Shown here: one piece after another, positions 12,901 to 24,496 of the stretch | How the letters are laid out: each line of letters starts with the position of its first letter | Numbering within the stretch: the first letter of the stretch is position 1 | Assembly: GCA_012064415.1 (NCBI GenBank) | Contig: SSNU01000327.1 | Coordinates: forward strand, 519,305-583,304 | Source of the DNA: Gyrodactylus bullatarudis | Lineage: Eukaryota; Platyhelminthes; Monogenea; Gyrodactylidea; Gyrodactylidae | Direction of reading: 5' to 3' | Length of the DNA: 64,000 nt | Translations under genes and position numbers: made by a program | Notes under the pieces: model-generated | Database searches by the model: none | Seen by the model: only the letters and a program-made list of their open reading frames with translations | Told to the model about the DNA's origin: nothing

Positions 12901-15900
12901 AGACAAAGCAGGTCGAGAGATTACCCAACAATTTTCATATGGAGAAAGACAATAACAACGACGTGGAACCTCATGGCTTGAACATCTCTGAGAATATGGA
13001 CGAAACAATAAGAGGAGATTTGAGAAACTCTCATGATGCACAACACCAGCAGCTAGAAAACCAACAGCACCAACAACAACAGGCCTTGATTCACACCGAC
13101 TTTCTCAAGACAATCCAAAACTCGGAATGGCTTAAACAAATACAATATTTACTTCGGATATCTGGAAGTGTTATGGATCTCTTGGATCTCCAAAACTTCT
13201 CAGTTCTCTTGGCGTTAGAGGAAGGTGTCGATTTTGTTGCTCAAGTAATTAATTTTATAATTAATCTCAAGTTGATGATTTTCAGTTTATTGAGAACCTA
13301 ATAATTCCTTAGATGTTCATAAACCTAATTTGTGTGTTCAAAAGAACTATTCGTTTAATCTTCAACTACCGTGGCCTATGTGAGCTTTTCCACCTTTTCT
13401 CTTCACTGTTGCTATTTATTGAAGAGTTTTTGGTGTTTTTTCAGCTTTCATTATATTTCTATTTCCACTCATGACTCTTATATTCTTTAACATTTACTAT
13501 TTCTTTCAAAATTTGTAAATTATTATTTTTCATTCAAATTTAACTTTTATCATTTTCAAAGAGAGACCACTGATGATCCTTTGAGAAATGCGCATTTGGT
13601 TTTAAATATATCTTCTTATATAATTCCTAAATTATGTATTTAAGTGGATTTTCGGACGTTTTTGAACAACTACGTGAATCACTCCAACGTAATTGTATAT
13701 TTATTTTACGACTGAAAGTTATTTTATTTTTTCCTCAGGCCTTAACAAATAGTTTTCAAAAAAATTATTATTTTTTAAAAAATATTTGACTACATAGAAA
13801 AAAATAAACCCTTTGATTATCATAAGTGCAAAGCCATTTTTTTATGAGTTATACATATTCTTGTAGCTTGAAAAACCTCCTTTCTAATGAGGGTTGAAAA
13901 TGGTATTTTAAATATCTTTCAGTTCAAATTATCGCTCGATAAAATTTTGTGTTCCACTGTTGGAACAATGCAACATGAAGGGTTAATTAGACTTTGTAAA
14001 TAGTTTTTCTCTGTGTTGATCAAATCAATCAGTTAAAATTGAGTTTATTCAAGTCCTTGAAAAGATGAATTCATTGATTCTCTTCACTACAGATAAGTAA
14101 CCAATTTATGAATTTAATCATTTTAGTCAGCTATTATATCATTATTTAATCAAGTAAATTAAGTCTCACAGTTGTTGGTAATATAACTAGGTCAGATATC
14201 TCAAGAAAAGATAGTAGAAAAAGAGAAAGATTATCCATTTTTCAACGCAAGGTTTGCAATTTTTCTTCTTTTCTTATAACAGTCTAGTTTTTTTTCACTC
14301 TCTCTAGTTTATTTACATCCTCAGCATCCAATGTTTCACACATTTTTTACTTTTTTGATCTTTTATTTCTCCAAAATTACTCTTAAATTCATAGTATCGT
14401 GTAGCCGCGACTTTGGTGAAAATATTCCCTTTGATTATTTCTGCCTGCATCATTTACTTTCACAAGAACAAAAGTACGCACATTATTACACATACGTATG
14501 TTAGTAGCATGTTTTTTTTCTAGGATGAATTATAGAAAAAATTTACTCTGTTAGGATTATCAGGGGAGGAGGGTGGAAATGAAAAGCCCCTTTGAATCCA
14601 CATAATATACATCCATGAATTACGCCATTCATCCATTTATTTATTTTAATGGGTTACATACTACATTAACAGAACTACAATTTTTTATTCATAAACCCTC
14701 TTCAAGTTGGGTTACTCTTGTGGTCAATTTGTTATTCCACAAACGGATACAGAGATAGGGAGTTGATCTGATTGGCACATTTTATGTTTATAATAACTTT
14801 CTACTTTATAGGAATATGAATAGTTTTTCAATATTTTTTCTCTATTATCAATTTTGCATAAATACTGTCTATCGATTTTCAGTTTAAGCTACATGGCCTC
14901 TGAAATGTAATATTACAATTGTTTAATACACACGTGAATAACCTTGTAGATTGATTGCGAGATAAAACTCATAATGATTTCACACAACTTTTTATATATG
15001 CTTTATTTGATTTATTCACAATAATTAAATTATCATAAAAAAATAGCAAAAATAATATTTTTCATCTGGCTCACACCCCATGAGTCGGTCATTTCTTCTC
15101 GCCTCTCCCTTTTATGATCATTAATTCTTTTAATCTGATCTATAGAATTTGAAAAATCCATTTTATATTCCAGGTTTCCAGTCTTGCTCAAATAATGCTC
15201 GATCCATACTACAGAACTTTGACTGGTTTCTGGACCTTGATAGAAAAAGAATGGATCCTGTATGGTCACAAATTTTCAGCTAGGAATTACCAAACCGTCG
15301 CCGAAAAACCCTCCAGCTCCAAAGAGAAACCCTTTTGTCCAATATTCCTTCAGTTCTTGGATGCTGTACACCAACTAGTCTTCCAGTTCCCAATGTCTTT
15401 TGAATTCAATGACTTCTACCTCAAATTCCTAGCCTATCATCAATGTTCGAATAGATTTCCTGATTTCAAATTGGACTCAGAATGTGACAGATTTATGCAA
15501 TGGTGCAATTACAAGATTGATAGCTCTGAAATGGAATCCCATCCGGATGAGGATGCCTTCTTCCAAAAGAGCATTCGTTACTACATTGAAAAGCAGCATG
15601 ATGAATGGCCGATATTCTTCAATTTCAGATATCAACCAAAACTCTCCTCCAAAGTCTTACGACCGTCAACAGCTTTGCCTTCCCTTGATATTTGGTCATA
15701 TTATCTAAGTGAAGATTTGGCTACAGGGCCAGTTTATGATTTAGACTTTTTCTGCCCCAGTTATCGTAAGAATATCCAGCGTGTTTATGAGCCAGTCCTC
15801 CGCCATGGCTTCAACAACAACCACATTGAACATACTTATGCAGTACTTGGCCTAAGGGAGGGTGATGTTATTGATAATTGGTATGAAAAATGGAAAATTG

Positions 15901-18580
15901 CTCAGAATTGTGTTGATCAAAAGATCAACTCCTTCATTAACTTGTCCAAAGAGGCTACAATTCCTGAAAAGAACCTCAAAGATGATTCTTACATGGAAAT
16001 GTATGATACTTATGACGAAAGAAAGAATCTCGAGCAATTAATGAGACAGGAATACCAGCGAATTCAAACTAATCGAGATAATTCTTTGAACAAACACAAA
16101 TTAACTTCTAATGAGTAAGTCTTGAATCTTACTTGATTGTCGAACTAACTATCTATTCACTTTTACAGTCAACTACTTGGCAGTAATGATATCAACTACC
16201 AAGAACAAGGAATGTTTTTTGACCTTGACCGAATCCATTCAACTAGTACAACAAACTACGCTCAGGAAATCAAGGAAGACCTCCTCTTCCAAAAGCATCA
16301 AATGCTCATGAATGAATTATTCTCAAATGTAAGTGCATTTATCTTCCCTTTGTCCAGTCTGAATGTAATTGTCAAAGTATCTTAAGATTTATAAAAACTA
16401 ACAAAAAACACTCTAGGTCATGAAAATACTTGTGGAGGTTTATCATGAGTGTAGAGTAGAATGGCATTTCTGAATGATGATTCATGAAATTACGATCATT
16501 TGGTATATATTATACCCGCAAAAGCAAAGATTTCGTCATTCTCCCTAGCTGCATGCTACTATGACGAATAGAAATAACCTCTCCCAATATGCATACAATA
16601 TATATATTCTACACCCCCACTTGAACATGAAGATAGATTGTATTTCCATATCATATTATCAACATGTTGCATTCATGGGCTATCATTCTGGCAGATGAAT
16701 AAGAAAACATTCAACTCTTGAGAATAGTGGATAAATGAAAGGACAAATGTAGATAGCTAACATCCATTTACTATTTTCTATTCCTGACTAACACAATAGT
16801 TTTTACATACAAAAATACACAGCAAAAGTGTGGTAAAATAAATATGCATCCTTGAAATCAATATACCTAAAAATTATATCCGATCTACTGTATTTAAACA
16901 AGGGGTAAAATATTGATATTTTTCCATCATTGCTTCCCTAGATATAATCCATTTGCATAATTTTAAAGTTTGAATTCAAATTTTAAAAATACTCTCTTCA
17001 AGTAGAAAGTAATAAATCCAAGTGGGAAATTCAAAAGGTGAATGTACACTTGGAAAAACCCATTTTGATGTGAATTCTTCATAGAAGCTTCCTGAACTGA
17101 TTAAAGGTCATCTATCTTCTTTCTTTGAATTCATTAGGCGTACTTAAAGCATACCAATTAATCTTATTCTGTTTACTTGAAACACATGATCAAATTTTTA
17201 AACTTTTCAAAATTTATTCAAGGCCCATACATTTGTCCGATGCAGTTCCGGTTTAAGTCCATGTAAATGTTCTGTTTGCGGTAGTGTTATTCTCATGATG
17301 AAATCAGCTGTTCGTTGTTCATCATGTCAGTTTACAGTTCATGAAAAATGTGTTATTAATGCTCCAAAGAAATGTCGTCAATTGAATTCTGATATGAACA
17401 GAAATGTCCTCCAACCAGCCCATAATATGAATGGTCTCAAGAGTCCAAATCCCCCAATTCGATCGTTTAGCTCAGTACGAAGGAATAACAATCATTCGCT
17501 CATTATTTCAGAACCCTTTTCTGTTGTTGTAAGTCCATCAATAATTTGTTTTCAATACTTTTTATATTTCAATAGGGAAATTGTTTTGATCCATGACTGA
17601 ACCTTTTCCCAAAGTCTCTTCCATACGTTTCGGTACTGAGATAGTTAATTACCTAAATCAATGGCATGAGACGCTTGCATTAAGAACTCTCTTCAATATT
17701 ATCTGAGAAAATTTTATCTGTTCCTATTTTTCTATAGTTTCTTTCACAATATGAAAAGTAAAGGGTAGTTCCAAGATTATTTTAATAGCTCCACTTTTTT
17801 GCTTAACCAGAGAAGGTGTCATCTTTATTGTGAGCAATCTTTACAATTTTATTTTTGCAGAAACATGAAACAGATGACGAAATGCTCTCCAACATTCCAA
17901 ATGGAAATAGACTTGAACATCCAAAAAAATCAGATTCAATTCATTCCTTCACATCGTTCACCTCGATTAATGGCTGTGAGAAACGCAAAAGTCTCGACTT
18001 GCCCATAAATCCTCCTGGAAATGATTCTGACGAGGAAGGTTCTCTTGACGATACAAACTCGTTACACAATGGTGCTCCACATAGTCTTAATATTTCCGGT
18101 TCAGACTCATCCATTGCTATTCCATCGTTATCCACAAACAACATCATCGTCCCCAAGGCTGAAATAATGGAACGAGGCGAGTTCTCCTCCTTCCTTTACA
18201 AGCAAAGTCACATCAAGTTTATTAATCATTGGAAGAAGCGTTTCTTTGTCCTCAACACCCAAAGGCATCAGGTAAATTATTGATCAGTATTTTATTTTAC
18301 TTGACACTAATGAAATGAACGTGAAAATCATTTGTTTTTTCCTCCACAGATTCAATATTATGAATCCCGAGAAGATGAAGTCCTTCGCGGTTCAATCGAT
18401 CTTCAAGATGTTCGCAAAATTGATCTCTGTCCTAGGCCAATTCAGATCTCGAATCAGATGCGAACCCCTCCTAATTGTGCCTTTCAAATTTACACATCGT
18501 CAAGATCATTTAAATTAGCCTCAGAGGACCATTCCATTATTTCTGAATGGATCGATCGTATTGAAATGGCCTTGCAATGA
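3963..18580 (+). CDS. SBF: SET-binding factor, MTMR5/MTMR13-like DENN pseudophosphatase
   Basis: The protein matches SBF1/SBF2 (MTMR5/13), DENN-domain Rab GEFs that pair with active myotubularins on endosomal membranes. There are 27 exons: 3963-4017, 4072-4329, 4386-4769, 4830-4962, 5016-5124, 5184-5297, 5359-5601, 5669-5956, 6018-6323, 6394-6508, 6635-6816, 6878-7039, 7479-7780, 7844-8019, 8083-8320, 8521-8717, 8785-9008, 9556-10084, 10275-11132, 11691-11990, 12503-12678, 12792-13244, 15174-16114, 16169-16328, 17223-17528, 17861-18271 and 18350-18580. They give 2616 aa, longer than the roughly 1850-1890 aa of the human proteins. Domains in order are DENN (about 1-420), the SBF central region, GRAM (about 1050-1230, interrupted by a low-complexity insert), a myotubularin-like domain (about 1340-2200), C1 (about 2302-2350) and a C-terminal PH (about 2505-2616). 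The catalytic CX5R is replaced by LEEGVDFV near residue 1923, so it should be inactive. Intron 6 has a weak donor (GTCCAA). Confidence 0.93.
7040..7478 (+). other. SBF intron 12
   Basis: A 439-bp intron with GTAAGT donor and TAG acceptor. I see no conserved frame or repeat inside it. Confidence 0.7.
9009..9555 (+). other. SBF intron 17, with a possible repeat fragment
   Basis: A 547-bp intron splitting the GRAM domain. Around 9205-9255 there is a stretch (CATCAAGAATA, TTGATTCT, AAGTTTAGAGAA) resembling the arm of the palindromic element at 44144-44799 in the TGF-beta gene. The match is short and imperfect. Confidence 0.5.
11133..11690 (+). other. SBF intron 19
   Basis: A 558-bp intron (GTGAGT donor, CAG acceptor) inside the myotubularin-like region. 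Nothing recognisable is inside; it contains pyrimidine-rich tracts. Confidence 0.7.
13245..15173 (+). other. SBF intron 22, largest intron of the gene
   Basis: A 1929-bp intron between the dead active-site loop (end of exon 22) and the rest of the phosphatase-like domain. The donor is GTAATT and the acceptor CAG. I found no open frame or repeat that I can name; it is A+T-rich throughout. Confidence 0.65.
16329..17222 (+). other. SBF intron 24
   Basis: An 894-bp intron directly in front of the exon that encodes the C1 domain. No gene or recognisable element is seen. Confidence 0.65.
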
Positions 18581-18903
18581 GAATATTTTTATTTTTTTCC
18601 ATCATTTTCATGAAATGATTACTCACAAAACTTTAATGGTCAACAAATGAGAGAACCCTGCTTAAATGTTATTGTGTGAATGAATACTAATATTTTATTT
18701 ATATCCCATCAGCAGACCCTTGAAAAATTACCCGATTTTTTCACCAGAAAGAAATCAACACTAATTTCGCCATTTATTCAAGAACTTAGTTCTCTTATTT
18801 ATTGTGTTATCATTCGCAACTGAATATATTACTATTCCCATGTATATTTATTTATTTGTGTCAACATCAAGTCTGTATTTTTTTTCCTTTTTTAAAAGTT
18901 GTA

Positions 18904-18909
18904 AATAAA
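18904..18909 (+). terminator. Poly(A) signal of SBF
   Basis: AATAAA about 325 bp after the SBF stop codon, in an A+T-rich 3' flank. Confidence 0.5.
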
Positions 18910-19999
18910 ATCATTATATAATTCAATTCTGATATTTCATTGATTTAATACTTGGAACTTATTGATATAGGTAAAAGAGATCTTCTACCATAAATCTAAT
19001 GAATATATAACATAGGTACTTAAAAGTAACTACTTGTTAATAAATTTAATTATTTTTGAAATTAAATTTTTCTATGTTAATAAGTTGAGCTGTAACCTTA
19101 TAAAATAACGATAGCTTGAATTGATTAAAACTTGAAAACCACTATAAATTAGTGAAAAAAGTTTATAAGAAGCATTATAATTATTGATTTGTTCAAGTCT
19201 TTCTCAATTCTCGCCATCTCACTGATTCTGATCAAATACAAAGGAATTCCTTTGTTTAATCAAGAAATACCTTTCTTCTCGAAAATATAATGCTGCCAAC
19301 TAATTCTTTTTCGGATTCCACCTCGGATAAGAAGAAAAAGATGAGACTATCACATTTTTTAAAGCATTTTTTCACTCTATTCTCATTTTCGTAAATCAGA
19401 TAATAACATCAGTAATATATATCAGAAGTATATTCTCATCTCTGTGATTAAATTGATTTAATGATACTTTATATATATTTGAATACATACACTGTATATA
19501 TATTATATTATACAGTAGTCTCAATATTACTTTTTATGCGTTCAACCAATAGAAAAATAATAAGAGTGAGGAGAGCAGAGAGAATCCGTAAATATGCATG
19601 ACTCTAATAGAAAAAGAATAAAAATAATTTTAAGGAGGCAAGACTACCAAGATTGGATACATCTTTCTCAACTCAAAACTAACTACTCCAATCCCCCCTT
19701 ATTCACCTGACTCATGAATGTAGTCTTTGGAGGTATACACAATGTATGATAATGAGAAGAAGAATACAAGTGTATGATAAAATCTATTGAGAGTGTATTT
19801 AGCAATCATTTTGTTTGGTTGCAGAGTCTCTCTTGTAAGAAATACGAATCAATTTGAGCATATCTCTCAAGCGAAAAAACCAATTGAAAATCTCTAACGT
19901 TAAGCTGAAGACGAGACTAATATACGCTACAATTGAGACATTGGATTACATTCACCAGAGAGTTACACCACCAGAAAGTGACAAAAAAATTCATATCAA
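18910..19999. other. Intergenic region and forkhead 5' flank
   Basis: This interval separates the SBF poly(A) signal from the forkhead gene's ATG. It is A+T-rich with TA-rich runs near 19490-19510. No coding region or repeat could be supported; the forkhead promoter presumably lies here. Confidence 0.5.
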
Positions 20000-22004
20000 A
20001 TGTCATCGAATAATGAAACCTCAATGCGAATTGATAGCAACATTCTCAACGTTCAAATGGATGAAGTTAATTCAAAGAGGGTTTTATTTCCGCCGACTAG
20101 TCGTGAAGATAATTACAAGAATGCAAAGAACTACAGCAGTTATCTTCAGGGTTTACAATGGATGACCGACCGAATTAAACAGAGGCAGACTTTCCTCACG
20201 AATAATCAAGCGTCTGTTGTTGATAGTCCAGTTTCCTTTTCCCAGCATCTCAACAATGTCTTAACAGCAGGTGTATTTGACGATCAAAAAGTTAAACCTG
20301 ATTATGGCCTAGGGAAGAGTAATGAAGATTCCATGGAATCTGCCATGGCCAAAGTCTTTGGCAATGGAAATGATAACACTTGTCAGACTTACTATGATGA
20401 GATCAGTTCATCGCCTGAAGTCCAGTTATCCTCGTATTATCAAGGAGATTTAAATAAATCCGATGCCCAATCGATACACCTGTTCAATCAGAAAAATGAT
20501 ACTCAAACAAAACCTCCGTTTTCCTATATAACATTGATTGTATCCGCCATGAACTCAAAGTCATCTCGTAAAATAACCCTAAGTGAAATATACTCATGGA
20601 TAACTAGTAATTTCGCTTATTACAGGAAAAATACTCGACGGTAAGTTGTCAAATTATTCTTAACCAGAGATCATCATTTCCAACTAGTTGATCTTGTTAC
20701 ATTCTTTTTATCGAATTGTCAACGAGATAATAATCGATTCTAAAGTTATCATATTAATTGAATGAATAATCACTATTATTACATTCGAACAGATATCCAT
20801 AGAAGATGTATATTATACAAAAATGTATGTAGAAAATATATTCATATGAATAAGAGATATTGTGTAAGTTAGTAATCTAGTTTAGAATGAACATGATTTT
20901 AACTCTCTTAAGAGAGTAAAAATTTCAAATTTTTCTCACAAAAGTACTCGTAATTTTGAAAAACCCTTCTTTCTTTTCTACAATAAAGATGGCAAAATTC
21001 TATACGACATGCCTTATCTTTTAATGATTGCTTCATCAAAGTTCCAAGGCCATCTGGGGAAGCTGGAAAGGGTTCCTACTGGACAATACATCCGAATGCT
21101 ATTGACATGTTTGAGAGTGGCTCTTCCATGCGAAGAAATCGAAAATTCATTGATGAGAATCGTTCGAGGAGCTCGCTCATTGTTAAGACCGGTTGTAAGA
21201 CGAGTCTTAAGGAATCTCATAAATATTCCAATGTTGGAGAAGCCAATTCGTATCCTATGAATATTTCACCCTCTGACCAAGACATGTCCTGCTTCAAATT
21301 GGACAGTCATCACTATCATACAAATCACTCCAATGACGTACAGACAATGGATGAACTTCTCTTTGAACAGATTCGCAATGGACATGTTGCAAACGCCAAT
21401 GACTCCCAGGAGGATTGCAACAAGTTAGTTATCCTCCCAGTGATATCTGCATACTCAAATTTATCTCAATTAATTCCTTTTTAGACTCTCCAAAGTGTCC
21501 TGGTTTGAGGAAGATGAAAGAATTAAGAATCATTCTCAAGTTCATGGTGGTAAAGTAGCACTGCCTAGTGATGAGATGAGTGTAAATCCGATATTTAGCG
21601 GAGATAACATCTCATTATCCTGTGATAACAATCAGAATCAATTTACATCCTGGACAAAGGACAATACAATTAGTTCAGGATATAATAATTCTTCTAATAA
21701 CAATCATGAGTCCTATTCATCGGCTCATCTCCCGCAACCTGCCAATCAGGATAATTTAACTGGTAGCAGTAGTGTTTATGATCGCATCGACTATGGAACT
21801 CCAAGATCTCATGATTCCATTTCGACTAGTTCGTATGAGATGAATCACATTTATGGAAATTATCGAGATTTAATGTATCAGAAAAGTCGAATGTTACCCT
21901 GCCCACCAGGCTCGAATGAAGATGGTACATTTAATCAACAAAATGATCTTTTGAATTATTCACACAACTTTTGTGATTTTCTTCTCAGTGAGAATTACAA
22001 CTAG
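20000..22004 (+). CDS. Forkhead-box transcription factor, FoxA-like
   Basis: A nuclear DNA-binding regulator with one winged-helix (forkhead) domain at about residues 171-268. Exons are 20000-20640, 20989-21423 and 21485-22004, giving 531 aa. The second exon begins inside the domain, and the junction rebuilds [17 protein letters not shown], the recognition-helix region. The wing reads [10 protein letters not shown] and ends [14 protein letters not shown]. The GKGSYW..HP...MFE.G..RR..RF pattern is most like FoxA/HNF3, where the last part is usually MFENGCYLRRQKRF. The domain differs from canonical FoxA at many normally fixed sites ([13 protein letters not shown]). The flanks are low-complexity and rich in Ser and Asn. 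The FoxA assignment is by eye; a fast-evolving FoxB, FoxC or FoxD member cannot be excluded. Forkhead family membership is certain. Confidence 0.9.
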
Positions 22005-22070
22005 AATTTGATAAATATTTTTTTAACTCATCCATTCACTGTAACATGCAGTAGCATATATGAATTTTGA

Positions 22071-22076
22071 AATAAA
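22071..22076 (+). terminator. Poly(A) signal of forkhead gene
   Basis: AATAAA 67 bp after the forkhead stop codon. Confidence 0.55.
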
Positions 22077-24143
22077 ACCAAGAGAGAGAATTTCATAAAT
22101 ATTCTATGGCCGCATGTATTTTGTGGCCGCATGAAGTGAATGAAACAAATAAACACCACAATAGAGTATTATTATCATTATTGTTATTTTTCAGCATAGA
22201 AAAAAAATTGATCCCACTCTTGATCTTGTATTATTAATCAAACTCATTCAAGCATATAAAAAAAGTTATAAACAAGGAACAATTGCATCTTGTAAGGATG
22301 AGAACCTATATAAAACACTATAAAAGGAATACCTATCAGGCATATTGAAAGAAATTTTGGAGAAAAATTAAAGATTTTTTGAAATACATTACTTATAATT
22401 CTGCTCTCTAATTTAATATTTAAGAAAAATAAGAGAATTTTAATCAAACCCACCAGACTTTTGGGATCTTGAATAAAAAAATAGATCTTTGTAGCCAAGA
22501 CTCAATGAAATGTCTGGAAGTGAAGCCTAGTCAACGTCTCAATTCCAGAGACAAGATTAGGAAATACTTGAACCTGCTACAAAAAATCACACCCATATCG
22601 GTGATTGCAAAGTAAACGCAATAGGGTCAAATATTTATAGATTAATTTTTTGAATTTCTTTCTCCAAAATCTCTAAAGTTTTTCGATTTTTTTCAATCAG
22701 CAACCAAAGCCTTTGTGAACAAAATTTCCAAAGATTTAATAATATCAAGGACCTTCAGAAAGATCAGTTTCAATTTCTTGAAAAGTGAGTAAAATCGACG
22801 AACCAGGTGCTAAATCATGTAAACTAAAAAAAATTAATCCAGTTTAGGAAATAATGATAAAAATTTAAAAAAGCGCAAAGAATTCTTTGAAATTTACCCC
22901 TAGTAGTACTCATAAAAATTAAGAAAGTTTTATTCAGTTTCTCAATCTTCTTAAATTTAACCCAGTTTATTTATTAGGAATCTAAAAGATTTTTTAAGTT
23001 GGTTCAATAAATTTCTTACTTGAATTCAAAATAATTATTATTTGAATGAATGAGAAAGGTATATCTCAAAATTAGTAATTTTGTATTTAAAATTATAATT
23101 TCAAAAGTTTGAATAAATTTTTCTTTAGTAGTATTCACAAATATTTAATGCATATTCGACCAAAAACAGATGAAAATTAAGAAAGAGGGAGAAAAGTATA
23201 ACTTCGGCTCCTACCCTTGAATTAGGAAATGTTGTGAAAGTCAATCAAGAGAGCTTAAATGATCAAGAATGAGCAACAGATGACAGAAATGTAATCATAT
23301 TCCTGCAATTAAAAAAAAGCAATCATTCACTCAGTCTTGTATCTCTCCCACTTTATATAAAGTTAATGAACGTGTGGACACGTATAAATGTATTGTATTT
23401 GGGAAATATACTCAGGTGAAGAGTAAAATGATGAATAAAGTAAAGTTTAATTTTCATGTCAAATTATCTTCCCTATCAATCAAGATGGATTCCACAATTC
23501 ATTCTCTCTTTCTTCACAAAAATTTTTGTTTGCATGCAAGAAGTAAGGTAGAAAAAAAGTCAAGATATATAACTTTGCTCATTTTTATTACAATTGGAAT
23601 TGAATTAATTCTCTATATATTTCATGTAGAAGAATTGATTAAAATGAATACTTTTGTATGTACGCTTCTTGGTACCAACTCAACCATCACCCCACCTCGT
23701 TTATTTTTAAAAATCCATAGAAGAGAACAATGTATCGTGTGTGTATTTCTGGGAAAGTGAATATTTCATTCAATACATACATATGAATAGATATCGGTTT
23801 CATGTATATGTATTCCCAACATGTAAAAATATTGGGACATCTGAACAGATGCTAACCTCTTCAATGAATTTGATGTATAGAATTTTGTAGTGTGAATTAT
23901 CTCGAGATAAAAATAAGCTGCTACACTCGAGGCTAAACATGAATAGTTATAATTAGTGTTTAGTTAGTTTTTTGAGTTTACTTTTCTCAGTAAATTGACC
24001 ATGTTTCAGGCCTTATTTTCAAGGTAAAGAATAATCTAATCTTTTGAAATAAATATATAGATTGAGGAAATACTGCAAGTTAAAAGATCAGGATGATCTA
24101 CGAAAGTTTATATTCTAGATTAGAAAACAGTAAATTTAGTTAA
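22077..24143. other. Intergenic, no gene supported
   Basis: A+T-rich sequence with many stop codons. The longest open stretch (23374-23760, plus) starts at GTG and has no recognisable domain, so it is not called. No clear repeat boundary was seen before the short repeat at 24144. Confidence 0.5.
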
Positions 24144-24201
24144 TGAATAGTGCAGCACCTATACTTACAAAGGCTAACTAGAAATATTTCGTTCTAGGTG
24201 C
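24144..24201 (+). repeat. Short dispersed repeat, copy 1
   Basis: The 29 bases at 24144-24172 (starting TGAATAGTGCAGCACC) recur exactly at 63126-63154. The following block here (24180-24201) is the reverse complement of the block that follows in the other copy, so part of the repeat is locally inverted. Confidence 0.75.
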
Positions 24202-24331
24202 ATAGGTAATATATCCCACAGGAACGTCTTGTTTGGTAATGGATTAGCCCATGTCGCTAAATGTTACAGCTTACAAATGGATCCCACCGAGACTGGTAAG
24301 AAAAAACTCCCAAAGCATTTAGAAATACTCT

Positions 24332-24450
24332 AAGTATACATATATAGTCGAAATATACGCGCGTTCCGTCCTCTTTTGGACTCGTCAGTATGCCACAACC
24401 TGGGATTTGAACCTAGGACCTCTCGCATTGTAGTCCAATGCACTATTCAT
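24332..24450 (-). mobile_element. tRNA-derived SINE-like element with degenerate hammerhead, copy 1
   Basis: On the minus strand this holds a pol III B box (GGTTCAAATCC, 24403-24413), an anticodon-arm-like stem (GCATT/AATGC) and a decayed A box near 24436-24450. After these comes a hammerhead ribozyme-like segment (CTGACGA at 24382-24388, stem II GTCC/GGAC, then GGAA instead of GAAA). Core position A13 has become G (plus-strand base 24366), which should abolish cleavage. The palindrome ACGCGCGT follows, as in copy 2. Parallel structures are known from schistosome Sm-alpha elements. Confidence 0.75.
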
Positions 24451-24496
24451 TAGTTAGAAAACCTTAGGAGCACATAACAGCATATAGAAATAATCC

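Noticed and set aside
23374..23760. A 128-aa open frame
   Set aside because: It starts at GTG, has no motif or splice context, and its composition matches the surrounding A+T-rich sequence.
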